The notes beneath the pieces are model-generated. The model was given only the letters and a program-made list of their open reading frames with translations, was not told the origin of the DNA and did no database searches. The translations under genes and the position numbers were made by a program. This document shows, in pieces, positions 25,215 to 35,248 of a stretch of 64,000 bases of DNA. Position 1 is the stretch's first letter. Each line of letters begins with the position of its first letter. The DNA comes from Adiantum capillus-veneris (taxonomy: Eukaryota > Streptophyta > Polypodiopsida > Polypodiales > Pteridaceae), in the NCBI GenBank assembly GCA_014529385.2, contig CM043954.1, positions 92,037,747 to 92,101,746 on the forward strand, in the 5' to 3' direction.

Positions 25215-25680
25215 TTCTAAGAAAATGTATTTTTTGCACTCTCTCTCTAGAAAAAATGGCAAATAAAAGAGCTGGGTCTTTCATAGTAAAAGTTCAAAAA
25301 GTGTACTTTAAGTAGATTCCTTACTCTTCTGAACATTCGTTCGTAGTGATTGAGGGATAATCTTCTTTTCAGTTGCATTGAATGAACCTCGTCAATATGG
25401 AGGGAATGAGGCTAACATGGAGGGACGAAGGCGCAGCCGCTATTCACTTTCCATTAAACCTGCACATTTGGCTAACGGCGCACTCCTCAAATGGCACAAA
25501 TGTTACCCAGAAATGAGCCAAATATCACCTTCACATTGATTTGGACAATGAGTACCAACCATTGATTAAGCGCAGTAAAACAAACACACATATACCTTCC
25601 GCTTCCATAGACACGCTCAGAGCTCAGGGAGCTAAACACATAGATATCTGGACGAGAGGCTCTCTCTACCTAAGAATCCA

Positions 25681-28231
25681 ATGACTAATGCGTCTCCACT
25701 GTTTGTCAATCCCACAAGCTTATTGACCTTTGCTGGTGATGGAGAAAAGGGCCTTCTGGGTTATTGTAAATCTCTTACAAGAGAAGCTGAAACTTACAAG
25801 AGCATTCTCCAAGCTCAACAATGTGAGATTGTTCGCCTTTCACATTTACATTCTACAGATCAGGTTACCATTTTGCAACATAAAATAGAGGTACAAGAAC
25901 TGAAAGGAAAGGTGCGAAGTTGTCAAATGAAGGACACCATCTTGGGTGGTCGTATCCGAAAGAAGAAATTGCACAATCTTGAAACATTGCAGGTTGCATC
26001 AGGAGGTCTCAAGAAAAGAACCCGAGCATTAAGGTGATGCTTCTTGGTTAGCTACATTGTCTTAGTTAAGTAATCTTTTTGTTTTTTCTTGTTATGCATT
26101 GTTTTCATGTGCCTAAATAGTGTTAGTGAAGCAAATTTTCTGTTATTTACTTATGCATTGTCTTCATGTAGAGATTCAATCTATCCTGACAAGGAAAACA
26201 TTGACCCCAAAGCCAATATAGGAAAGAGATTGAAGCCACTTATAAGTAGAAGCCTGGCAGCAGATATAGTACATGACAAGAAGTTTAAAGTCCTACAACG
26301 AAATGTAGTGGACCGCTTTATTTCAGAGAACTCAGTGCCTGTAAAAGAGATACAAGGCACACTTGATTCACTTGGTGTAAGCAAAAGAGCATATTCGGCT
26401 ATCCAAAAGTCTGTCTCATCCATCTTTGTTAAGAAGGGTATAAAATCCAAACTTCTACCATCAGCCTCAAGTGTTTGGAAAGAGAGGCTTCACCTTAACG
26501 AGGCACAGGGAGACTATCTTGGACAGCCCTTTCATATTAAAGCAACTTACAGTGGCCATGGAGCAAACATGGCATATGATGAGTTCAATAATATTTTTAT
26601 GGACTTGCGGATATTACAGAAGAGAATGGTGGAGTTTTACAACATCACATTTGAAGAGTCACGAGGGGTATTACATTTTGTGTTAAAACTGGATGAGTGT
26701 GAGCTTGTTAAAGAGAAAAAGCTAGAGCGTGTTACTATTACTTTAATGAATAGAGCCCTCTCAAAGTGTCCAAGTGATGATCCTTTATATTTTAGTGTTC
26801 AATCAGAATCTAACATATGGTGGCTTGGTGCGTTTGAGGTAAGCGAGATTCTCAGGTAAGCTCAAATGTTCACATCTACTTAAGTCTCATTTATTTTGTG
26901 TTGCAGGTAAAGAAAGAAGATCATGAGATTCTATATTGGGTGTTCCATCGAACTAATATTCCGGAGGTGATTGATCGACAGACTAACCAGGGAGAGGTAC
27001 TACGTCTAGATGGAAGGGGAGACTTTCAAGTTCAATGGCATCTTGCAGGTGACCTCAAAACATTAAAGTGCATGTATAATTGTGGAATGGGTGCAATGGC
27101 AAAGTCGCCGTGTTTGTTCTGCATGGAGCCTGCAAAGGTCATGGACCCAAAGTGGTGGAGAAAATCTCCAACACGTCACATTGAGGATCCTGCTTTTCGA
27201 CCGATTTTGAAAATACCACTTGTGAATGTCCACATTTGTACAATGCATGCCCTTTGTAGAATTGTGGAGAAATTGGTCTACTTATACATCGGGTTTGCTT
27301 GGAAGATTAAGAACTCGGCAGAACGACAAGTAGCTCTGCAGTGCTTAGAAATGGTACTGTCGGATATGGGGCTTCATGGTGGCAATGTGAAAATCCAGCG
27401 GGATGAAAAGAGATCAACTGCTGAGAAGGATGTCCCATGCAAACCATCCATCGGTGGGGTGAAGGCACGGAGGTTTTTATCTAAGCCCCAAGGTACAAGA
27501 GATCCGAAGCTAACAAAACATGGAAAAATATATAACACATCTTATGTTAGCAAGGTAGAGTATCAGAGCTGGAAAAAGCTACATATTGCAGTCAAAGACC
27601 AAGAACCAACTACTCGTAACGCGAAGGCTGAGGTTTGGCGATCAATAGACATCCTATTTTTGATGTGCGACAAAGATGACTGGTCACAAGGTGATATGAA
27701 CAAGTTCAAGGAAAATCTCAACCTTCTGAAAAAATCATTCAAGACAGCATGGACAGACACCCAGATTACTCACTACATGGTATTATCGTGTATTTCATTC
27801 TCTCTTATGTGCAAATATGTGACTGTAAAACATTCTAACTAATCTGTTTTCATATCCAGCACATCATCTTCAATCATTTACCATATTTTATACAAAAGTA
27901 TGGGAACCCGGCAATATGGAATACCCAAGGGATGGAAAAGTCTCATTACATGGCGAGAAATGCTTATTTCAGGCACACACGACATGGTGGCTCTCGAATC
28001 AAGGCTAACAGTTTGAGAGAACTATTTGAATGGTTCTATCGTAGAATCATTCATCGAATGCAGGCAAAAGAGGTCTTGGCAAATTCAGCAACAGCACAAG
28101 CCATCAGACATTTACAACAACAAAAAGTTAAAAGATCAATGGCATACAACAACTCCGGAGCTCGTGAAAGTCAACGAAGGTGGAGAGAGACAATGGTGTA
28201 TGTGAATCACAAGTGGAGAAAGATACTCTGA
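25681..28231 (+). CDS. Transposase-like protein, four exons, 754 residues
   Basis: The exons are 25681-26033, 26172-26838, 26907-27779 and 27860-28231. All junctions are GT-AG, phases agree, and there is no stop until TGA. The N-terminal 115 residues are helical and polar. An Asp in KLDECELV (residue about 292) and one in HLAGDLKTL (about 389) are spaced like the first two acids of an RNase H-fold DDE/D transposase. They are followed by a CLFC pair (409-412) and a conserved-looking MHALCRIVEKL. The C-terminal exon has HIIFNHLPYFIQKYG and WNTQGMEKSHY, a His-rich pattern common near the third acid of large plant transposases. I infer that it moves the element. The family is not recognised, and the fourth exon is basic and may bind DNA. 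Confidence 0.7.
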
Positions 28232-28294
28232 GTGGATGACATTGTACAAAATTTATGTAATACATGATTTTATACAATTGCTACTTGAAGTGTA

Positions 28295-28758
28295 TCAAGA
28301 TTTTGAAGGTTCAATTTTGTTTTTTGGCACGTCACCCTTGTAACGAATCATGAGATGTTTGCCATACTCTAAAAGTTCATCTGGGTTTTGTCTACCAAGA
28401 GCTAGTGCCATTGCTGTGTAGGTGTAGTAATACGCTGCCTGACCACCTGTATAGCCCGGGCAGTAACCAAAACAATCTCTAGCAAACACTTTGTCCACAA
28501 GAATGACTTTATCTGCACTTTTGGGCAGCACCGGTCCACCCAAGAAGCGTGATAGTGTCTTGAATGTGTAAGTTGCTATTGAACCCTCTTGTGACATGGA
28601 ATTGTGAAAAACTACTATCGGCGACTCGCAAAGCTTTGAAAGGTACTGTGCTAGGGCCGCATCCCTTCCTCGATACTCTCGAGTCCGCCGCCGAAGGAAG
28701 TCATCCTTGTCAGCAATCCAAGACTGCACATATCATGTCAGAAGTGACACAAAGAGAG

Positions 28759-28808
<50 letters not shown>

Positions 28809-30088
28809 ACCATGAAGCTCTCATCCTGCAGAAAGAGGTTTTCTTGCCACAGGTCTACAGATGTAGTTGACCCCTGACCTGAATGGTTAAACCAATCCTC
28901 CACTTCTTTGTTACTTGTTGATGGTCTTAGGCTTTGTCTTATTGCTTGGAAGGTGGCTTCATCAGGTAGTGTCTCCTTGTATTTTTCAGCTTTCTCAAAG
29001 CATCTTCGAAGGCATTCCATTGGATTGCTTGATGTTTCCATTGCCTCATCATCACTACTATCCTTTGAAACAAATCCACTCCTCTCCTCTTGGACTCTGG
29101 AAATAATAGCCAGGGAGAAATCCTCCCTTAAATAAAAGACACTTTGCACATCATGTAAGAAGATATAGGTCCTGTCTCCAATCCTGAAGTCAGGCACAGC
29201 AGGCAACATCATCTGAGCATGCTTCTCAGTGAAGTTACTGACATCCAATGGAAGTTTGATTTCTGTGGTTTTCACAGAGAGCATCTTACTTCTTTGTACT
29301 TCAATTGCCTCAACCTCAAGGTTGACTGTGTCTTCAACCTCCTCGACTTCTTGTATATGAGTTGTCTCCTCGCATTCTTCATCTAGTGCTGCATCCTACT
29401 CCTCTAACACCTCATCAGGATTCTGCATGAGGAATCCAAACAGGCTGTTCAGGTAAATCATAAAGCCAAAGGCTTCCTGAATGAGTTTGCATTCTTTTTG
29501 ATGCAAAGGGCAGGCTGAATGTCGGCAAGAAGGTGGTAATTCCCTATACTTCTTCAGTCCCTGTCCCTTTCCACCACATTCATTTAAATGCACAAGAGTC
29601 ATAGTAGGCAGAACAACCCTCCCTACCTGCACCATCACTTCAAACTTATCTCTGTAGGACTGCAAGAAATTACTGTGCTGAGCTAATAGGTCTTCAATGT
29701 CAAACTTTGGATTAAACATAGAATGAACTAGATCAAACTTGTCCCCAGCACCACAAGATGCTGCAAAATCAAATAGCCTCTCATCAGTTGCAGCTGGGAC
29801 TTCCAGAGAAGACACATCCTCTTTGGCTTTACATTTAGTTGCACAGGGACTACTTTCTAGCACATCTGCATCATCTGAGAAGTCTATATTCTTCTTTCTT
29901 GTATTTTTCTTCACAAGTACTGTACAGGGCACCACAACCTTGTAGGGTGACGGATCCTCTTGCCCTGGTGACCTCTCTGATTGATCTTCACCAATTGACT
30001 TTTCTTCAGATATGTCCTGACAAAAGTCAACAGTTCTTTTGGCAGAAACATTAAGCAACTGAGCCTGCAAAGGTTGAAATCCTGGCAC
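28295..30088 (-). CDS. Unknown transposon protein, two exons, one in-frame stop
   Basis: The minus-strand exons are 30088(or above)-28811 and 28723-28295. The intron (28724-28810) has GTAACT...GTGCAG borders. TAG at 29396-29398 interrupts an otherwise continuous frame. Residues 1-130 are polar and acidic with basic patches. A Cys/His cluster, CRHSACPLHQKEC, near residue 195 may bind metal. A Glu-rich linker follows the stop. The C-terminal 140 residues are well ordered and include SPIVVFHNSMSQEG, FGYCPGYTGGQAAYYYTYTA and RYKGDVPK. No known domain was recognised. The true start is uncertain: the codon at 30088 is GTG, and a frame-closing stop lies just upstream. It is divergent from the H3-Ulp1-HAD gene. 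Confidence 0.6.
28724..28810 (-). other. 87-bp intron built on a CT microsatellite
   Basis: On the minus strand the intron runs GTAACT, then about 50 bp of CT repeat, then a short tail ending GATATGTGCAG. The CT run supplies the pyrimidine tract. Confidence 0.8.
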
Positions 30089-30161
30089 AAGCTCTGGGTC
30101 TGGTTTCAGCCTCTTCTGCCTACTGGACCTTAATCCTATTCATCAGGAAACATGACAAGTC

Positions 30162-30528
<367 letters not shown>

Positions 30529-30541
30529 ATGTGTCTATTTG

Positions 30542-30720
30542 TACTAAAAGCGCGCAAGGACGAAAACGTGCTTTTTGCAACTCTCTACGCACGCCTTAAG
30601 TACAATTGAGGGAAAGGCGCGTAAGGATGTAAACGTGCTTTTTGAGAGAGTCATAACTATACTATAGGCGCGCGGAGAGAGCTGCAGCCAGTGTTTGGTT
30701 GGCTCTGTGCGCCGTTAGTA
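30542..30720. repeat. GC-rich palindromic modules 1 to 3
   Basis: Units at 30542-30602 and 30660-30720 are each 61 bp. They start TACTA, hold GCGCGC near the left end and its partner near the right, and end GTA (TTAAGTA or TTAGTA). A half-unit between them (about 30611-30655) shares GGCGCGTAAGGATG and AAACGTGCTTTTTG with module 1. Confidence 0.75.
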
Positions 30721-30826
30721 ACGGGGACAGAGAGGGGAGGGAGAGAGAGAATGTGTATATCTCTGTGTGTGTGTCTGTGTGTATGTGTGTATGTGTGTGT
30801 GTCTCTGTCTATGGAAGTATGTGTTG

Positions 30827-30859
<33 letters not shown>

Positions 30860-31178
30860 GAACAACAGTCTGGGTTTTTCTTTGTTTACACACACACACA
30901 CACAATTTGTACCAACTGTTGGAAATACAGAGAGAAAGAGTGAGAGATCACCTTTTGTTGGTGGGGTTTGCAGAAACTCCAAGGGAGGTGTCTCCTCCAT
31001 TGCTTTTTGTGTGTCAAACTAACTCTGTCTCTCTCCCTCCCTCTCTCTCTCTCTGAGAGTAAGGAGTCCCTCTCTCTATCTCTCTCTCAATCTGTGTCTC
31101 TCCCTCTCTCTATCTCTCTCACAATCTGTTCTCTCTTTCTCTCTCTCTGTCTCTCTATCACTCTCTCTCTCTTTCTAT

Positions 31179-31246
<68 letters not shown>

Positions 31247-31824
31247 TGTTCTCTCTCTTTCTCTCTCTCAAAATCACACTTATAACGGATACACACGGCG
31301 ACGCCCCACGTGTTACTATAAATTAGAGTATAATTGCATGTTGTCACACGTGCGGTCATTATTGAGACCGTATACTTTTGTACGTCATATATAGAGGTCA
31401 AGAGAGAGAAAAACCACACCTCGTGAAAGAGAGTGAGTGAAAGAGAGAGAGAGAGAGAGAGAGTGCAAGAGCCGTCGTCTGTGTCTCCAACACCAAGCCG
31501 ACCCATCGACATAACGAAGGTCTGCCTCTCCCTCTGCCTTTGCCTCTATCTCTCTCTCTCTCTGTTTCTGTCACAGTACCAAGCTCAGTCTTAACAAACA
31601 ACACACACAAACAGTCACAAACACAACACACACACACACACACACACACAGAGACACACACACTCACAAACACAGACACACATATAAAACATACACACAC
31701 ACACAGACACAAATATAACATACACACACACACACACATAGAGAGACACACACACACAAATCACAAACACACACACACACACACAAATATAACTTACACA
31801 CACACACACATACACACACATAGC

Positions 31825-31893
<69 letters not shown>
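30721..31893. repeat. Microsatellite-rich spacer between palindromic modules
   Basis: GT/CA runs (30760-30910, 31625-31830) and CT runs (31020-31275, 31440-31465, 31826-31893) fill this stretch. Short open frames here are simple-repeat artefacts. About 31280-31440 and 31465-31540 are non-repetitive but show no gene. Confidence 0.85.
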
Positions 31894-31896
<3 letters not shown>

Positions 31897-32117
31897 CAAA
31901 GGCGCGCGTAGAGAGGCATAACCGGTGTGCATGTCTCTATGCGCGCCGTTAGTACTGTGCATTGACCAGTGTATGTCTGAGTGTTATAGAGAGAGGATGT
32001 AAGGCGGGGAGAAGAGAGAGAGAGAGAGAGAGAGAGTGAGTATTTCTTTTACCTTATACTAACGGCGCGCGGAGGTGTTTGTTGAGGTCAAAACGTGCTC
32101 CACGCGCGCCTTTAGTA
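31894..32117. repeat. GC-rich palindromic modules 4 and 5
   Basis: The units are 31894-31954 (TACCAAAGGCGCGCG ... GCGCGCCGTTAGTA) and 32057-32117 (TACTAACGGCGCGCG ... GCGCGCCTTTAGTA), both 61 bp. Module 5 shares AAACGTGCT with module 1. They sit 125-350 bp upstream of the histone-type start codon. A GA run (about 32012-32036) lies between them and another (32171-32206) follows. Confidence 0.75.
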
Positions 32118-32168
32118 ATGGGCTCTCTCACTCTCTCTCTCTCTATTTAAATATGCTAAGCTATAGAA

Positions 32169-32218
<50 letters not shown>

Positions 32219-32241
32219 CTCTTCTTTTTGTGTACAGTGAA

Positions 32242-35038
32242 ATGGCTAGAACAAAAGCCACTGCAAGGAAGGCAGGCAAGGGACCAGGATTAGCATCTAA
32301 AGAAAAGACCTGGAAAACCCAATAAAATTCTGCAACCCCAAAGAAAAGACCTGGAAAACCCAATAAAATTCTGAAAGGGCCAAGGGTGAAGAAGTTACAA
32401 ACCTGCATGGGACTTTTCAAAGAAATCAGAAAGGCACAGAAATGTGTAGATTTATGCATACCAAAGCTGCCCTTTCAGAGGATGGTGAGGTCCATATGTG
32501 ACGAAGCTACCTGGGACACCAAAAGGTGGAAGGTGGTGGCATTAATGGCTCTACAAGAAGCAGCAGAGGACTTCCTACTGGAGTACTTCAGTGACATGAC
32601 CATTGTTGCAGCCCATGCCCACAGGGTTACTATAATGGACAAAGATAGTGAGACACTGAAAAGAATAAGGTGGAGGTATGACAAACTACTGGTCCCCAAT
32701 GTCTGCAAGGATAAGAAAATGAGGGAAATTTTGTTATACCCCCCGGAGCTAGTGCCACAACTCACAGTTGTAGATGTCACACATGATGTGAATACAAGGG
32801 CAAGGGCAGAGACTATTGCTCGCCAAACAGAGGACATGAGGGAAGCAAAGCTTAAGGAGAAAGCAAAAGTAGCAGTGGAGTCCCAGAGGCAAACAGAATG
32901 CAATGTGACCCTGTCCATAGAGGCAAGCAATCAAGAAACTCTACTTTCAATGAAGGATGGTTTGCTTGCAGAGATACCATTTGTAGATGGAGCCAGAAAG
33001 CTAGCTCTGGAAAAAGTGGACATTAATTTATTGCAGAATCCAGATGCTCAGATTTCAGACACATTTATCTATGCTTGTCTTAAGTAAGTGTTACTATCTT
33101 GCTAGCTTTGAAAACTTAGTTAATAGGTTTGCTAACTTAGGTAGAGTCTCTGCAGCCTGATCAAAAGTCAACTCCCACTACACACCCACACAGAGGTGTT
33201 TCTTCTTGATCCACAAATGTCAGTGATTATTAGACAAAAGAACAGTCCATCTGGGACCTTTGAGAGTTGGTTTCTCCACTGTGCTATGCTGGAAGTTACT
33301 GTCATCATCTTTCCATATGAGAACAACCATCATTGGAGTCTCATATGCCTTGATGTTGACCAACCAGCAATGTGGGTGTTCAATTCAATAAAAGGAACCC
33401 ACCCTGAAATTAGGTTGTAAGTGTTTTGTATCAGAAAGTGTTTCTTATAGATATCCATGTAAATTTGAAGCCTCATGCTAACATCTTGACGCTGCTTTGT
33501 GCAGTTGTATAAAGAGGTTGTTGCTTGCCTATGGCAAGCTATGTGGAAGGTATGAACTATACAAGGCCCCAATCAAAGATGTACCTGTCCCAAATCAAAC
33601 CGATGGAAATTCTTGCGGCTGGAGATGTCTTCTCCATGCAGAATGTGTCCTGCAAAGCTACTTTGCATTAAAACCTTTCATGACTAAGGTACCCATTTGG
33701 CAATGCATTCAGTTAGTTTTGGTTTAGTCTATAAAAGAATTCTCACCATGTGGTCTTTCAATTTTGCAGAGTGCTTTAAAAAACTACACATATGATTATT
33801 TGCAAAGATACCGGGTAAGTTTAATACAACACCTGCTTACTATGTCTAGCCCCAGAGAGCTTGAAGATAGCGGCTTGGATGACCGCACTATTGATCTAAC
33901 AATACATGACATGCCACCACGACAAACCCCTGCATCCAATACAGTGGAATCACAACGGGCCGAGGGGGTCATATCAGCAGAAGATGAAAGAGCCGAGGAT
34001 GAGGAAAGGTCAAATGAGCATATGGAAGGTGCTAGTGTACAACCAGAGGAGACAATGAAAGAGCCAAGTCAGCCAGTGGAGGAGCCAAAAGAGCCTATGG
34101 CTGAAACCCAAGATGAGGAAAGCAGGCCTATAGATGAGCAAAAGGATATGGATGAGGAAAGCAGGCCTAGGGATGAGCAAACTGATATGGATCAGGCAAG
34201 GATGTATGAGGCAAGCCGGTCAACCGAGGGAGAGGAAAAGACCTTGGAGGAAACCTTGAATGAGGCAGAAAGAGCCATGGGGGAGACCCCTGATGAAGAT
34301 GTGAATGATGACTATGAAGATAAAGCAGAGGAGAGCAACAACGACATGAACACTACAGAGACCCAGTATGGACCCTTGCTACCTGTAAATACGATTGTTC
34401 CGGTAATGTCTATTCAAGTATGGCAAAATATGTTCAGCTTCTAACTACTTATATGTACTTGTCAACTTTTACAGAGGTTGATTATCTTGGACGTCAATGG
34501 ATTGCTGCTGATGCGGGTGCCTCTCGGTGACACAGAACACTTTGAGGATTTGCAAACGTTTCGGATGGGAACTTGTCAAGTCGTGGTTCGTCCAGGAACC
34601 AAGGAATTTATTCGGTTTCTTCTTCCGCGCTTCAGAGTTGCCATATGGTCTTCAATGCAAAGGCAAAACTTGTCGCCACTAGTTACAATAGTTTGTAGTG
34701 TATGCCACGCTCACACGTCAGATTTTGCCTTTTTGTATGATCAAAGAAAATGCGTTACCGTTGAGGGCCACTACCACCCTAAAAAACCACACTTACCTCT
34801 TTTGTACAAACCGTTTAGCCAAATCGGTGTACCCTTTGATGCAACTAATACACTACTGATTGATGATACTCCTGAAAAGGGAGAACTAAATCCGCCGGGA
34901 ACAACTATCTCACCACCTTCTTTCGAGGGGCATTCCTTCGATTTTTACCTTGAAGACATTCTAATTCCATACTTACAGAAATTGTATCTCAGTCCATTGT
35001 TCACGGACGAGTTTGTACTTTCTAATGAATTAAGATGA
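32242..35038 (+). CDS. Histone H3/CENH3-like, Ulp1 protease and HAD phosphatase fusion
   Basis: Five exons (32242-33083, 33156-33416, 33505-33688, 33770-34402, 34475-35038) join in frame with GT-AG introns to about 827 residues. ATG 32242 gives MARTKATARKAGKGPG, an H3 tail keeping K4 and K9 but with S10 as Ala. TAA at 32323-32325 follows, and then the same frame resumes with the fold (residues about 55-145): CIPKLPFQRMVRSI, KRWKVVALMALQEAAEDFL and AHRVTIMDKD. RW in loop 1, IP, RSI and EAAEDFL resemble plant CENH3. The Ulp1/C48 domain (about 245-430) has NHHWSLICLD, FNSI (usual Asp is Asn) and VPNQTDGNSCGW with catalytic Cys. An acidic Glu-rich linker has a 39-bp repeat. The HAD domain (641-827) has LDVNGLL, VRPGTKEF, IWSSM and LLIDDTPEK, as in FCP1/NIF phosphatases. 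With the stop, translation might start at ATG 32407 inside the fold. Roles are inferred. Confidence 0.82.
32301..32373 (+). repeat. 41-bp tandem duplication in the histone tail coding region
   Basis: AGAAAAGACCTGGAAAACCC and what follows occur at 32301-32332 and again at 32342-32373, offset 41 bp. The first copy is read in a frame that hits TAA at 32323. The second is read in a different frame that leads smoothly into the H3 fold. Confidence 0.9.
34112..34189 (+). repeat. 39-bp in-frame tandem repeat in the acidic linker
   Basis: Two 13-residue units, DEESRPIDEQKDM and DEESRPRDEQTDM, lie in the linker between the Ulp1 and HAD domains. The repeat keeps frame, consistent with the linker still being translated when it arose. 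Confidence 0.85.
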
Positions 35039-35068
35039 CTCTTCTATCATATCTTTGTCTTGTCTAAC

Positions 35069-35071
<3 letters not shown>

Positions 35072-35125
<54 letters not shown>
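35072..35125 (+). repeat. (GA)n microsatellite downstream of the fusion gene
   Basis: About 54 bp of GA repeat begins 33 bp after the TGA stop. Between it and 35249 lies the tail-to-tail gap with the next gene. Confidence 0.95.
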
Positions 35126-35129
<4 letters not shown>

Positions 35130-35248
35130 ACATGGTAAAGAAATGTATTTCAAGCACACTTTTTCACAGGGCACAATTGAAAAATGAGCTCAATAAACTT
35201 CATGTATTGAAAGTCATTTGTATACAATTGGATTCACAAGAATATCTG

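Noticed and set aside
32475-32930. Minus-strand frame of 151 codons opposite the H3-like exon
   Set aside because: The plus strand has clear histone motifs and splice sites; the reverse frame has no family signature.
32242-33083. The H3-like region as an ordinary canonical histone gene fragment
   Set aside because: The fold differs strongly from canonical H3, its exon runs directly into the Ulp1 domain, and spliced frames continue to the HAD exon, so it is part of a fusion rather than a stray histone gene.
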